DNA of 62,632 bases from an uncultured Aquimarina sp. (GTDB taxonomy: Bacteria > Bacteroidota > Bacteroidia > Flavobacteriales > Flavobacteriaceae). Shown piece by piece: positions 35,818 to 44,794 of this stretch. The notes below the pieces were generated by a model. It was not told the DNA's origin. It saw nothing but the letters and a program-made list of their open reading frames with translations, and did no database searches. The stretch's first letter is position 1. Every line of letters starts with the position of its first letter. The stretch spans positions 1 to 62,632 of the forward strand of contig CANMKK010000034.1 in assembly GCA_947498455.1 (NCBI GenBank). The letters are read 5' to 3'. Made by a program: the position numbers and the translations under genes.

Positions 35818-37578
35818 TTACATCCTGCTAAGCTTAGTTAAAGCTTTTTTGTCACTAGGTAATGTAACTTGCAACAGATACATCCCTTGGCTTAATGGTG
35901 CTATACTAAATCTATTTTGGTTGGTTACTAATACCTTTTTACCTGTCATATCAAAGACAGTAATATTTTTTACTTCTGTACTAATTGTAACTACGTCATC
36001 TGATGGATTTGGAAAAATGCTAATATTTAATGCTGATAAATCATCTATTCCTAAATTACTGTCTGCGGCAAACACTTCGTTCATTTTGTTTACTAACGGA
36101 GATTTTACATCAGACCATTTTTTTAGTTTACTTCCATAAGAGGTTACACTACCACTAATTTCAAGATCTCCATATACTGTCCATATAATAGTTCCTGCTA
36201 ATCCTTCATCTTTAATAAACTGTGCTTTGATCTCTATAGATTCTTCATCATCGTAACTTAAGAAAAAATTATCTTTTACTAAATATGGTACTTTAGCTTC
36301 ATCATCCCATTTTCTGGTCCATCCGCTATTTGCAGCTAATGCTTTTTGCTTAATAAAGAAGTAGTTTGGTGTTCCATCATATATCTCTAATGGCCAATTC
36401 GTATAGTCTGAGGCTGTTGATATTGGTCCATCAGGCTGTACAGTTACTTGTTTTTTTACGGTTGGTGCGTTAAGGTCTGCTTGTCCATCTGTAATTACAC
36501 CTCGTCCATAGAAAGGAGCTCCAAAACAAATTTTATTCTTAGGAACTCCAAGTTCTGTTAACTTGTCTAATGTGGATTTCCAACTAAAGAAAGATACTTC
36601 GGCATCAGTATATGGATATACTGGAGCATTATGACTTGCTTTATTAGACCATCCGCCATTATAATCATATGTCATCATATTAAAATAATCCATAGTGCTA
36701 GCAAGACTTGACCAGTTTAATCCTTCTAGTTTTCTAGGATCTGCAGCCATAGCAGAAGTTATCAATTTGTCGGGGCCAATCGCGTTTCTTATTTCTTGTA
36801 CTAAGGTTGTAAAATTTGCAAAATCTGCTTCACTTCCGGTAAAATTCATACCAGAATATGGTCCTGGATATTCCCAGTCCAAATCTATTCCATCAAATCC
36901 TACGGCAATTAGTTTTTTACAATCTTCAATAAAACGTGCTCTTTTTGCAGGATCTGCTGCCATTTCCGGAAAATGTTTACACATACTCCATCCACCAATG
37001 GAAGCCATAACTTTTACTCCATTTTGATGTGCTAATTCTATAACTCCTGGTGCGCCTCCTTCTTTATGCAAAGGAATTGGTAATGCTCCACTAAGACCCC
37101 AAGTAGGGTTCGTCCAAGTATTTCCATTAAGCTCTACCTCAAAACCTTGTGCTTCGGCACGGGCTTTTGCTTCTTCACTTACATGTTGTATCGGGTCTAA
37201 TTCACCAAACAAAATGTACATATCCCAACTACTATAAATATCTGTAAAAAAGATATCATTAGGTTCCTGAGTTGCACCTTCTTGATAAATATTTTTATTT
37301 CTATGGTCTCCACTATGTAATGAACCATCATTTGCTACCCCAAAAAAGGAGTAATTTAATATTGTATATTTAGAGTAATCAATATTAAGGTGTGTAAGAG
37401 CTCCTTGTCCTGGAACTCCTGCAGATGTTGTTTTCCAAGCATCCCAATTAGTAATATATCCTATTACTTGCTTGTCATGATCAGATGTTTTTGCATTTCC
37501 TCCTGTATCCACCTGTGCATTAACAGAGATACTTAGGATAAAAGAACAACATAGTAAAAGTAACGTTCTGGCATTCAT
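35818..37578 (-). CDS. secreted GH18 chitinase with T9SS type A sorting domain
   Basis: A 586-residue exported glycoside hydrolase. The signal peptide ends ISVNAQ (about residue 21). The GH18 barrel holds VMASIGGWSMCKHFPEMA (the substrate-binding SxGG), then the catalytic FDGIDLDWEYPGPYSG motif (DxxDxDxE, Glu as acid) near residue 233, MTYDYNGGW and a late IIWTVYGD tryptophan. A linker leads to a C-terminal ~70-residue type A sorting domain with ISIFPNPSDDVVTISTE and MTGKKVLV, used for export by the type IX system and anchoring. It would hydrolyse chitin outside the cell. It is monocistronic. Confidence 0.95.
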   Translation of the reverse strand: MNARTLLLLCCSFILSISVNAQVDTGGNAKTSDHDKQVIGYITNWDAWKTTSAGVPGQGALTHLNIDYSKYTILNYSFFGVANDGSLHSGDHRNKNIYQEGATQEPNDIFFTDIYSSWDMYILFGELDPIQHVSEEAKARAEAQGFEVELNGNTWTNPTWGLSGALPIPLHKEGGAPGVIELAHQNGVKVMASIGGWSMCKHFPEMAADPAKRARFIEDCKKLIAVGFDGIDLDWEYPGPYSGMNFTGSEADFANFTTLVQEIRNAIGPDKLITSAMAADPRKLEGLNWSSLASTMDYFNMMTYDYNGGWSNKASHNAPVYPYTDAEVSFFSWKSTLDKLTELGVPKNKICFGAPFYGRGVITDGQADLNAPTVKKQVTVQPDGPISTASDYTNWPLEIYDGTPNYFFIKQKALAANSGWTRKWDDEAKVPYLVKDNFFLSYDDEESIEIKAQFIKDEGLAGTIIWTVYGDLEISGSVTSYGSKLKKWSDVKSPLVNKMNEVFAADSNLGIDDLSALNISIFPNPSDDVVTISTEVKNITVFDMTGKKVLVTNQNRFSIAPLSQGMYLLQVTLPSDKKALTKLSRM

Positions 37579-37862
37579 TTTTTTGTTTTTAAATGTTTGT
37601 GTTTAGCTTTAATTTGTATCAATACTTTTTACAAAGTTTATTACTACTCTTTCTTAGTAATAACCGTTCCAAACGCACATATTCTTTAAAATATATCCTA
37701 ATCTGCTTATTAGCCTTAATTTACCTTTACACTCATAAATTGAAAACAAAACCTTCCTTGTGGAAATTTTTAAAAAGTGTAGAAATATTACACAATTAAA
37801 AAGGTTGTCACGTATAAATTTTAGATTTTTCCCTTAAATCTGCATTATGCATAGAAAACTTG

Positions 37863-38029
37863 TTATACGATTTACGGATGAGAATTTCGTAAAAATAATT
37901 ACAAAGATTTTTCGCTAGATTGATGAATCAAATTAAAGAATAGCCATAGCTATTGTTTAATTTTATGAAGAAAATATAGTAGAAAAAGAATGTGATTAGA
38001 TGCGAAATTTTTATTCGTAAATCGTATTA
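37863..38029. repeat. long imperfect palindrome
   Basis: The ends ATACGATTTACG (37865-37876) and CGTAAATCGTAT (38016-38027) are perfect inverted copies, and the centre is a hairpin: AAATTAAA-g-AATAGC (37930-37944), loop CATA, GCTATT-g-TTTAATTT (37949-37963). Between them the arms still align roughly (AATTTCG near 37883 with CGAAATT near 38003), so the whole element is symmetrical about 37946. Each arm is about 80 bp. It could be a decayed mobile-element relic or a structured RNA. Confidence 0.6.
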
Positions 38030-38107
38030 TACCCTGAAATCACAAAGTTCTAAAGCATAATCCGAATTAAAATTATATAATACGCGTTTCCTATTGATAT
38101 AAAAGCG

Positions 38108-38143
38108 AAAAGTCTCTTAAGAATTAATTCTCAAGAGACTTTT
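38108..38143 (-). terminator. intrinsic terminator of the type A giant gene
   Basis: AAAAGTCTCTT (38108-38118) pairs with AAGAGACTTTT (38133-38143), an 11-bp stem whose loop holds a further palindrome GAATTAATTC (38121-38130). It lies 28 bp after the stop at 38171. Confidence 0.8.
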
Positions 38144-38170
38144 CACTTTTATAGGTTAGAACTTTTGTTA

Positions 38171-41100
38171 TTATCCTTTAATAAGTCTTTTTATTACTTC
38201 TTTATTGTTTTTAGTAGTGATTCTTATCATATAGATTCCTTTTGATAGGGATTCAATATTAAATGCATTTCCGATCGCTTGCAACACTTCTCTTCCATTA
38301 ATATCATATATGATAGCACTATCGACTTGTATACCACCAATAGTAACTTTATCGAATGCGGGTATTGGATATATCTTAACATTTGAATTCTGCATCTCAT
38401 CTATACTTAATACCTGCCCAGTTACTCTAAAGTAATGAGTTCTAAATCCTTTTTTACCTTGCTTATTAGTAAACTCTATAATAACTCTATACTCTCCTGT
38501 TTCGGTAACATTGCACATAGAACCCGTTTGGAATTCAAACCAATCAGAACTACAACTAGAGTCCGTTGTCGGACAATTTTCATCCAATGTAATATTACAA
38601 CTTATCTCATCTAATTTTTGCCATACTATAGATACGGCTCCCAATCCAGATAGATCAAAAGTTTCCCCATTTTCGTTTTCCAAAGAAACAACAGGATAAC
38701 TTTGTCCTGTCAATGCACAAAATAGAATCTCATCGGCATATTCTACTAATGGATCTTCATTGGTTAGTGGATCTATAGTTACTATGTTTGTAACTTGACA
38801 TCCATTGGAATCCATAACTATAACTTCATAGGTTCCTGCATCTAAGTCTGTAAAAACAGGATTCGTCTGGAACGATGCATTATCTATTGAATATTCATAA
38901 GGATGGGTTCCTCCTGAAGCGGTAACTGTAATACTGCCATCCGATCCTATTTCTAGAGGAGTAACCGAAGTTGTAAGAGTTAATACTGGAGGTTCGGTGA
39001 TTGTTATAATTTCGACAACATCACAATTCGTATTATCATCAATTACTCTAATAGTATACGTTCCTGCTCCTAATCCTGAAATAACCGTTGTAGCATTAGT
39101 AACTCCGGTTTCAATAATAACAGAGGTATTATTACTAAGAATATTATAACTATATGATGTACTGGTTAAATCTATTCCTGAAACGGTAAAAGTTAATACT
39201 CCATCCGAATTACCATTACATGATGGTTCTGAAACCGCTATACTATTAATTGCAATCGAATCAATTAGGTCAATTTTTATATCCACAGAGTATGATTCAC
39301 ATTCTGTATCACTTCTTCTGGCAATAACCGTATATGTAATATTTTCTGCGAACATATATGTATTTGTAGTACTAAAAGGTGTTGGCCCTCCAGTTCCCAA
39401 TAACCCATTTGCCGGATCGGGGGTAATACTATATTGATACATTACTCCTGCTGTTACTTCTTCTGCAGTTAATGGTGGTTGCGCCGTTAAGGTGACATCA
39501 GAGCTTAATAACGGACAAGTTACACTGGTGTTTGTAAATGCAATATCATCTATGGTTGCCAAAGAACTTATATCAAACGACTGAGAAAAGGGACAAACCG
39601 TAGCACTCGGATCTCTAACAAATACTGTATAACTCCCAGGTTCAGTAAAATCAATTACTGTCTCCGGAAATGTTACTTCTGTAAATGGCCCATCAATAGC
39701 GGTGCTCCACTCATAAGTTCCAGAACCCCCTGTAAAACCACTAATGGTAACCTGTGCAGATTCTTGTCCAAGAATACAGCTAAGCTGTCTTGTAGTTTCT
39801 ACAATAGCATGAACAGCACTAGCTGTCTGAATAACATATGTACCATCTTGTGCTTGACAAATTGATGACCCTGCAGGATTCGTGGTATTGTTATGTGATA
39901 CAGTCACTGCATAGGAACTTCCATCTGCAATGTTTGTAAATGTAGCTGTTTCACTTACTGTAGAATCAATGGTATCTATTAAATCCCATAACGATTGATC
40001 ACTATTAACAGGGTTATTGCAATTAGGATCATTTCCACAATCCCATAATTGATACGTATACGTTCTACCAGCGACTGCAGAAATAGAAGAAACTGTCACT
40101 TCTATCGAACCTGTATCACCAGGGCACTCTGCTATATCTACAACTACATTATCAATGGTAAAAGGTACATATGGTTCTATTCCTGTTATGTCTGCCGTTA
40201 TGATACAAGCAAGAGGTGTGCTACTGGTATCACTAACCTGAAATGTATAAGTCATTGTTGGATCTGCTGGTATTGGTAACTCGAATTGATTGTTTGGAGT
40301 AAATACTCCACTAGCATCTGCATAGGTATAAGAACCTCCCGAACCTGCTGTTACATTTACCTGTACAATTGCTCCAGTATCACAAGTCTCTGGAGAGATC
40401 AGCACAACCTCAGCTCTAAATTCTGGAGCTGGATTAATAGTAATATCTTCATTATATATACAACCTGATTCTGGACTATTGGAAACTACGGTTACTGTAT
40501 ATGTTCCCACCTCTAAACCATTAAATGTAAAATCACTAGTACTGGCATCTCCATTTCCTGAGGTAATATCTATACTATTAGGGCCTCCGATAATATTATA
40601 TTCATAGTCTGGTAATCCATCTGTGACTGTAATCTGGACACTTCCTAATCCATTATCAACACAGATAGGATCCGTAGGAGTTACTGTAAATGTAGGCAAT
40701 GAAGAATTCACTGTTCCATCTACACTATATATACAATTCGGAAACGCAGTATCAATAGCATATACTGTAAAAAGATATGGTGTATACTGAAATGGTACTG
40801 GAATTACAACTGTATTATCAGGGGAAGTTGGAGTGATCGTGAACAAACCAATATCTTCTGGCAGCCTAGGCGCAGGATCTCCTTGTGGTCGAATCAAAAA
40901 CGCAAAAGTAGTGCTTGCATTGTTGACAGTAACACTTCCATCATTACCACACTCCATATCCACAATATCTACCACAGGCTGGTAGTCATTTTTATTAATA
41001 TCGAAATAAAAAATCTGAGAACACCCTCCAATGAGTTCTACAATCATTCTATACTCACCTGCATTCGAAAAATCCAGAGCAGTAGTCAAGGGGGCGGTTT

Positions 41101-44100
41101 CGATGTCTGTCCAGTTGGCTATCACATCACAGCCATCTACTATGGCCGGACAATTGTCATCCCGATCAAAACAGCTTATTTCTGTAAGTTCTTGCCATAC
41201 AATACTTACTAAATTATGAGGGTCAAAGCCTGTATCTACTGTATAGTTTTGTGTACCACATAAATTAATCATTGCTAAGGGTACCTCGCAATTTTCAAAA
41301 TACTCTATGCTATTATCTGTGGCAGCGTTATCTTGTAAGGGATGTGGTATATTGGCAAAATCCTGTACATCAAACTCTTCCTGCAATGTCATACAAGTAC
41401 CATCCGATGGATCTGTATCGATCTTGGTTACTGTATAGGTTCCACTTGCCCCATTAGGGAACTCAATACTATTTACTGAAGTGGTTGTAGCAAATCCATC
41501 AGGTCCTGACCATTGATATTCATTATATCCTGTTCCTGCTACTAATGTAAGGTCACTACCACAATATGGTACATTTATATTAGACGGTGGAATATTAACC
41601 AAAAAATTAGTAGCTAAACCATTGGTAACATCACAATCTAACAAATCATTACTACTTGGATCATCTATTATAGTAATACCGGATAGCATACCTGTATAGG
41701 TTGTCCTTGCTATATTACTAATCTCATTGGAGCAAGCATCTCGTAAAGCTTCGTAAGAAGCAACTACCTGAACTGTTATGTCTAAATAAAACTCCGTATC
41801 TATCCGTTCTAACAAATCAGATGGAATGGTAAATGTAACTGTTTGTATTTCATTGTTTCCAACACCTGTAGCTGTATATAAAATTGAAGGAAATGAGCTT
41901 AAGTTACCGTTTGGTTGAACTGTAACATCAATTCCGTCTATTTCTTTAAGGTCTACATTTGCAGGTAATATGTCTTCTACAATTATATTTCCATCGATAT
42001 CTTCATTACCTGTATTTAAAAGGCTTAATCGATATACTAGTATATCTCCAAGCTCTACCTCTGCATCATTAATATTTGTAGTAAGATCTGATGGATCATA
42101 CACTTCCTTGATATTTCGAATTTTAGGTATGATATTTTCTACTGAAAACAATGCCAAAAATGGTTGATACGTATCTCCTTCTGTTTCCATGGTAAAATTG
42201 GCAGAAGTAACACTATTTCCTATTAATTGATTTCCTGGATTAGATAAGTTAAAAATATCCGCGTCAAAACCTAGTGTGTTTGTAGATGCCGGATTTCGAT
42301 TTGGATTAATAAAACCATCTACTGAAATGGAACTATTAAAAAAGTTGTTGTCAGGATTGGCAGCATCAAATAGCGGTACATCTACTCCTGAAACATTTTC
42401 TATCAATAACCTATCTTCAGGAATTCCATTATCTCCTTCTAAAGCGGCTACCCCAAATCGCATATTTACAGGTAAAGGTGCTGGTAATGTCTGAAACCCG
42501 GAAATATTAATATTGGCAGTTGCTAAACCATCGCCAGCTTGAATTTCTCTAAATCCATCAAAGGAAGATACAAAACGAACCACATTGTTAGATGTTGGCG
42601 TTGGGTCATCATAAAACACTACCAAAGTCCATCCTCCTGCTGCTCCTGAAACACCCGAAGTCTCTCCTACAGTAGCTTTCATATTCGCTACTGTATAAGT
42701 ACCAAAACCATTGGTTCGTACAATATCCGTTACGTTTGCATAACACGTATAGGGAACATTCTCGGTTGCTGATATTGCAGGATTAGAAGCTGTATTGGCG
42801 TATCCATCATAAATAACACCTGCATGTGTCGTTACAGGGCCTGTGCCGGTATGTACTATTTGCGTCCCTGATTGTGGTTGTATAGGAACATAAGCTACAG
42901 ACCCAGGAGCTCCGAAACCTAACAAAATACCCCTATAATCTGCTGTTCCATTGATTCTTGGGTCATTGGCAGGTAAGCCCGTTGTTATTTCATCTCCTTG
43001 GGTAGAAATAGTAGCATTTACTACATTCGTCTGCGCCTGTACTAATGTGATCAGATCCTGACCTGATATTGCTGTATTACCAATAGCTACCGAAGGGATA
43101 TTAATGGTAGTACCATTTGCTGTCATAATAGGCGTTGTTTCTGAATTTCCTATAATGATCACTCCAATGGCTCCGGCATTTTGTGCATTTACTACTTTTT
43201 CTCTATTGCTACAAGATCCTCCTTCTCTTATGAGCGCTATATTACCAGATAATGCAACTCCATTAGTAATTCCACATCCATTCTCTGGTTGTGCAACCAC
43301 CATATTAGAAGAAGCTGGTAATAATCTTACATCCGAATTGTCACTGGAAAAATTACTAATGCCTACAGAGTATACCCCCGCAATAGTTGTATTATTTACG
43401 GTTAGGCGTATATTAGATGTCTGGGATGCATCCATTGAACCACTCAAACTTCCTGAATTTTGTAGTATAGTAATTAAATTCTGTCCTTCAATATCATCAT
43501 TACCGATCATACCTGATGGAATTGTAATTTGTGTACTTTCATCACCTCCATTCATAGTTGATGCATCTGCACTTGTATTGACTACAATTACGCCAATCGC
43601 TCCGGCATTCTGGGCATTTACTATCTTATCCCTGAAATTACAGTTCCCCCTTTGTATCACAGCTATATTACCATTAATTGCAACTGCATTCGTAAGCTCA
43701 CCGCATCCTTCTAAGGGTTCTGCCAAAACTAAATTACCAGAAACTCCAGGACTAGTTACGGAACTATCATTTCCAAAATTACTAAGCGTAATACCATAAT
43801 TACCCGTAGAAGGGCCGCTAGTAATATTTAATTCATAAACATTAGAAGAAACAGCACCAGCTCTTGCCATATAATAATTAGCCGTCCAATACAATCCTGC
43901 ATATGCTATCTGTGGGCATCCAGAATCTACCGTGTTGGGATTTATTAAGTCCGCACTACTGGAACTAAAAGTTGTATTGTCATTATCTATATCAATGTAA
44001 GAGGTTTCAAACCCCACTCCTCCATTATTTGTTCCTATTGTATTGTAGGGACTATTAGGAGGATTGGATGTCAATCCAAGTATTGTATTTCCGATCATTA

Positions 44101-44242
44101 ATACATCTCCTCGTACTGTGTCATTCGCCCGTACTTTAAACTCTTGCTGAGCGTACAAACTGGTACAGGTTACCAAAAAAAATAAAAGAGAGAAGAATAT
44201 GGATATATTCCCTTTTTGCATACTACGTAATTTTATCTTCAT
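38171..44242 (-). CDS. giant secreted surface protein with T9SS type A sorting domain
   Basis: About 2023 residues from my chosen start at 44242 (MKIKLRSMQKG); the open frame reaches a TTG at 44317, but the signal peptide (ISIFFSLLFFLVTCTSLYA) begins only near the ATG at 44242 or 44221. After the signal come a module beginning FKVRANDTVRGDVLMIGNTI, two protease-associated domains (NAQNAGAIGVIVVNTS and NAQNAGAIGVIIIGNS are their cores), a DUF11-like region (NTGNEDIDGNIIVEDILPAN), and SprB-like beta-rich repeats. The last ~70 residues (VKIYPIPAFDKVTIGG, SKGIYMIRIT) form a type A sorting domain. It is a paralogue of the 5133-residue protein upstream and probably an adhesin. Confidence 0.9.
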   Translation of the reverse strand: MKIKLRSMQKGNISIFFSLLFFLVTCTSLYAQQEFKVRANDTVRGDVLMIGNTILGLTSNPPNSPYNTIGTNNGGVGFETSYIDIDNDNTTFSSSSADLINPNTVDSGCPQIAYAGLYWTANYYMARAGAVSSNVYELNITSGPSTGNYGITLSNFGNDSSVTSPGVSGNLVLAEPLEGCGELTNAVAINGNIAVIQRGNCNFRDKIVNAQNAGAIGVIVVNTSADASTMNGGDESTQITIPSGMIGNDDIEGQNLITILQNSGSLSGSMDASQTSNIRLTVNNTTIAGVYSVGISNFSSDNSDVRLLPASSNMVVAQPENGCGITNGVALSGNIALIREGGSCSNREKVVNAQNAGAIGVIIIGNSETTPIMTANGTTINIPSVAIGNTAISGQDLITLVQAQTNVVNATISTQGDEITTGLPANDPRINGTADYRGILLGFGAPGSVAYVPIQPQSGTQIVHTGTGPVTTHAGVIYDGYANTASNPAISATENVPYTCYANVTDIVRTNGFGTYTVANMKATVGETSGVSGAAGGWTLVVFYDDPTPTSNNVVRFVSSFDGFREIQAGDGLATANINISGFQTLPAPLPVNMRFGVAALEGDNGIPEDRLLIENVSGVDVPLFDAANPDNNFFNSSISVDGFINPNRNPASTNTLGFDADIFNLSNPGNQLIGNSVTSANFTMETEGDTYQPFLALFSVENIIPKIRNIKEVYDPSDLTTNINDAEVELGDILVYRLSLLNTGNEDIDGNIIVEDILPANVDLKEIDGIDVTVQPNGNLSSFPSILYTATGVGNNEIQTVTFTIPSDLLERIDTEFYLDITVQVVASYEALRDACSNEISNIARTTYTGMLSGITIIDDPSSNDLLDCDVTNGLATNFLVNIPPSNINVPYCGSDLTLVAGTGYNEYQWSGPDGFATTTSVNSIEFPNGASGTYTVTKIDTDPSDGTCMTLQEEFDVQDFANIPHPLQDNAATDNSIEYFENCEVPLAMINLCGTQNYTVDTGFDPHNLVSIVWQELTEISCFDRDDNCPAIVDGCDVIANWTDIETAPLTTALDFSNAGEYRMIVELIGGCSQIFYFDINKNDYQPVVDIVDMECGNDGSVTVNNASTTFAFLIRPQGDPAPRLPEDIGLFTITPTSPDNTVVIPVPFQYTPYLFTVYAIDTAFPNCIYSVDGTVNSSLPTFTVTPTDPICVDNGLGSVQITVTDGLPDYEYNIIGGPNSIDITSGNGDASTSDFTFNGLEVGTYTVTVVSNSPESGCIYNEDITINPAPEFRAEVVLISPETCDTGAIVQVNVTAGSGGSYTYADASGVFTPNNQFELPIPADPTMTYTFQVSDTSSTPLACIITADITGIEPYVPFTIDNVVVDIAECPGDTGSIEVTVSSISAVAGRTYTYQLWDCGNDPNCNNPVNSDQSLWDLIDTIDSTVSETATFTNIADGSSYAVTVSHNNTTNPAGSSICQAQDGTYVIQTASAVHAIVETTRQLSCILGQESAQVTISGFTGGSGTYEWSTAIDGPFTEVTFPETVIDFTEPGSYTVFVRDPSATVCPFSQSFDISSLATIDDIAFTNTSVTCPLLSSDVTLTAQPPLTAEEVTAGVMYQYSITPDPANGLLGTGGPTPFSTTNTYMFAENITYTVIARRSDTECESYSVDIKIDLIDSIAINSIAVSEPSCNGNSDGVLTFTVSGIDLTSTSYSYNILSNNTSVIIETGVTNATTVISGLGAGTYTIRVIDDNTNCDVVEIITITEPPVLTLTTSVTPLEIGSDGSITVTASGGTHPYEYSIDNASFQTNPVFTDLDAGTYEVIVMDSNGCQVTNIVTIDPLTNEDPLVEYADEILFCALTGQSYPVVSLENENGETFDLSGLGAVSIVWQKLDEISCNITLDENCPTTDSSCSSDWFEFQTGSMCNVTETGEYRVIIEFTNKQGKKGFRTHYFRVTGQVLSIDEMQNSNVKIYPIPAFDKVTIGGIQVDSAIIYDINGREVLQAIGNAFNIESLSKGIYMIRITTKNNKEVIKRLIKG

Positions 44243-44473
44243 ATAATCAAGATTAAGGTTTGGTTTAAAAGTAAACACTTTTGTAACATTAGCATTGCCA
44301 ATCTTTTGAAGCCACAAAACTAATATGTTCTACTTTATTTATGTCATAAGCAATCAAAATGTTACCCATAAATTTCATTTATTTTGTAATTAATTAAAAA
44401 TGGGGAAACATCTTGTTTTTTGGTTGATATTCCTATTCAGTGCTCGTGATTCTTTTTTTGGAATGGGTATAGT

Positions 44474-44503
44474 AAAAATCGAGGAGCTTGATCCTCGATT
44501 TTT
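44474..44503. terminator. strong bidirectional hairpin
   Basis: AAAAATCGAGGA (44474-44485) pairs with TCCTCGATTTTT (44492-44503), a perfect 12-bp stem with a six-base loop and T-runs on both strands. There is no plus-strand gene above it, so it may be a backup stop for the PorP operon or the remnant of a lost gene's terminator. Confidence 0.6.
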
Positions 44504-44607
44504 TCAGGTGCTTCTTGCATTTTTTCAATGAACTTCGCGTGTTTCTCAGTGCAGCTATTCATTAGAGTATGTCATTATTATTAGGTTTATATTTCTACCA
44601 TAAGGAT

Positions 44608-44714
44608 GCGTTAGGGATAGGAACGGCATCCTTTTTTCTACTATTCGTACCCTGAGGTTCTCGAAGGGTATGGGAAGTAGAAAAAAGATATAGTGGATAG
44701 CCCGCTCGAACGCC
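44608..44714 (+). repeat. structured intergenic repeat, copy 3
   Basis: It begins GCGTTAGGGATAG and ends TGGATAGCCCGCTCGAACGC. The closing stem is GCGTT (44608-44612) with AACGC (44709-44713), where copies 1 and 2 have GCGTG with CACGC. The middle contains an extra hairpin: TTTTTTCTACT (44632-44642) with AGTAGAAAAAA (44676-44686), topped by TACCCT and AGGGTA. Confidence 0.65.
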
Positions 44715-44743
44715 CAAATGTATATGCATCAGTTATCTATAAA

Positions 44744-44770
44744 AAAACCTATCCTGTACGGATAGGTTTT
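44744..44770 (-). terminator. intrinsic terminator of the giant type B/PorP operon
   Basis: AAAACCTATCC (44744-44754) pairs with GGATAGGTTTT (44760-44770) over a five-base loop and is flanked by T-rich sequence on the minus strand. It lies 25 bp after the PorP stop. Confidence 0.85.
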
Positions 44771-44794
44771 ATATCTATATATGTTTTGTACTTT

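Larger units (their letters stand above)
37579..38170. other. intergenic region of 592 bp
   Basis: Between the chitinase start and the end of the next giant gene. It holds a ~167-bp imperfect palindrome (37863-38029) and a terminator (38108-38143). The stretch 37579-37862 should contain the chitinase promoter, but I found no clear TAnnTTTG box. A 68-codon plus-strand frame at 37593-37799 looks accidental. Confidence 0.5.
44243..44794. other. intergenic region between the two giant transcription units
   Basis: It holds a strong hairpin at 44474-44503, copy 3 of the structured repeat (44608-44714) and a terminator at 44744-44770. A TAGTTTTG box on the minus strand at 44315-44322 is a candidate -7 for the type A giant gene, about 70 bases above its likely start; no clear -33 is seen. 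A 43-codon frame from 44400 runs through the hairpin and looks accidental. Confidence 0.55.

Noticed and set aside
37593..37799. 68-codon hydrophobic plus-strand frame above the chitinase
   Set aside because: AT-rich sequence often encodes Leu/Phe/Tyr by chance; it occupies the chitinase leader and has no ribosome site.
43104..43799. 231-codon plus-strand open frame
   Set aside because: It lies wholly antisense within the protease-associated domains of the type A giant gene, with no promoter or family resemblance.
44242..44317. TTG start at 44317 for the type A giant protein
   Set aside because: It would place 25 charged residues before the signal peptide, and a -7-like box overlaps the TTG; the ATG at 44242 or 44221 fits better.
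44400..44531. 43-codon plus-strand frame
   Set aside because: It runs through a perfect terminator hairpin, which accounts for its sequence.
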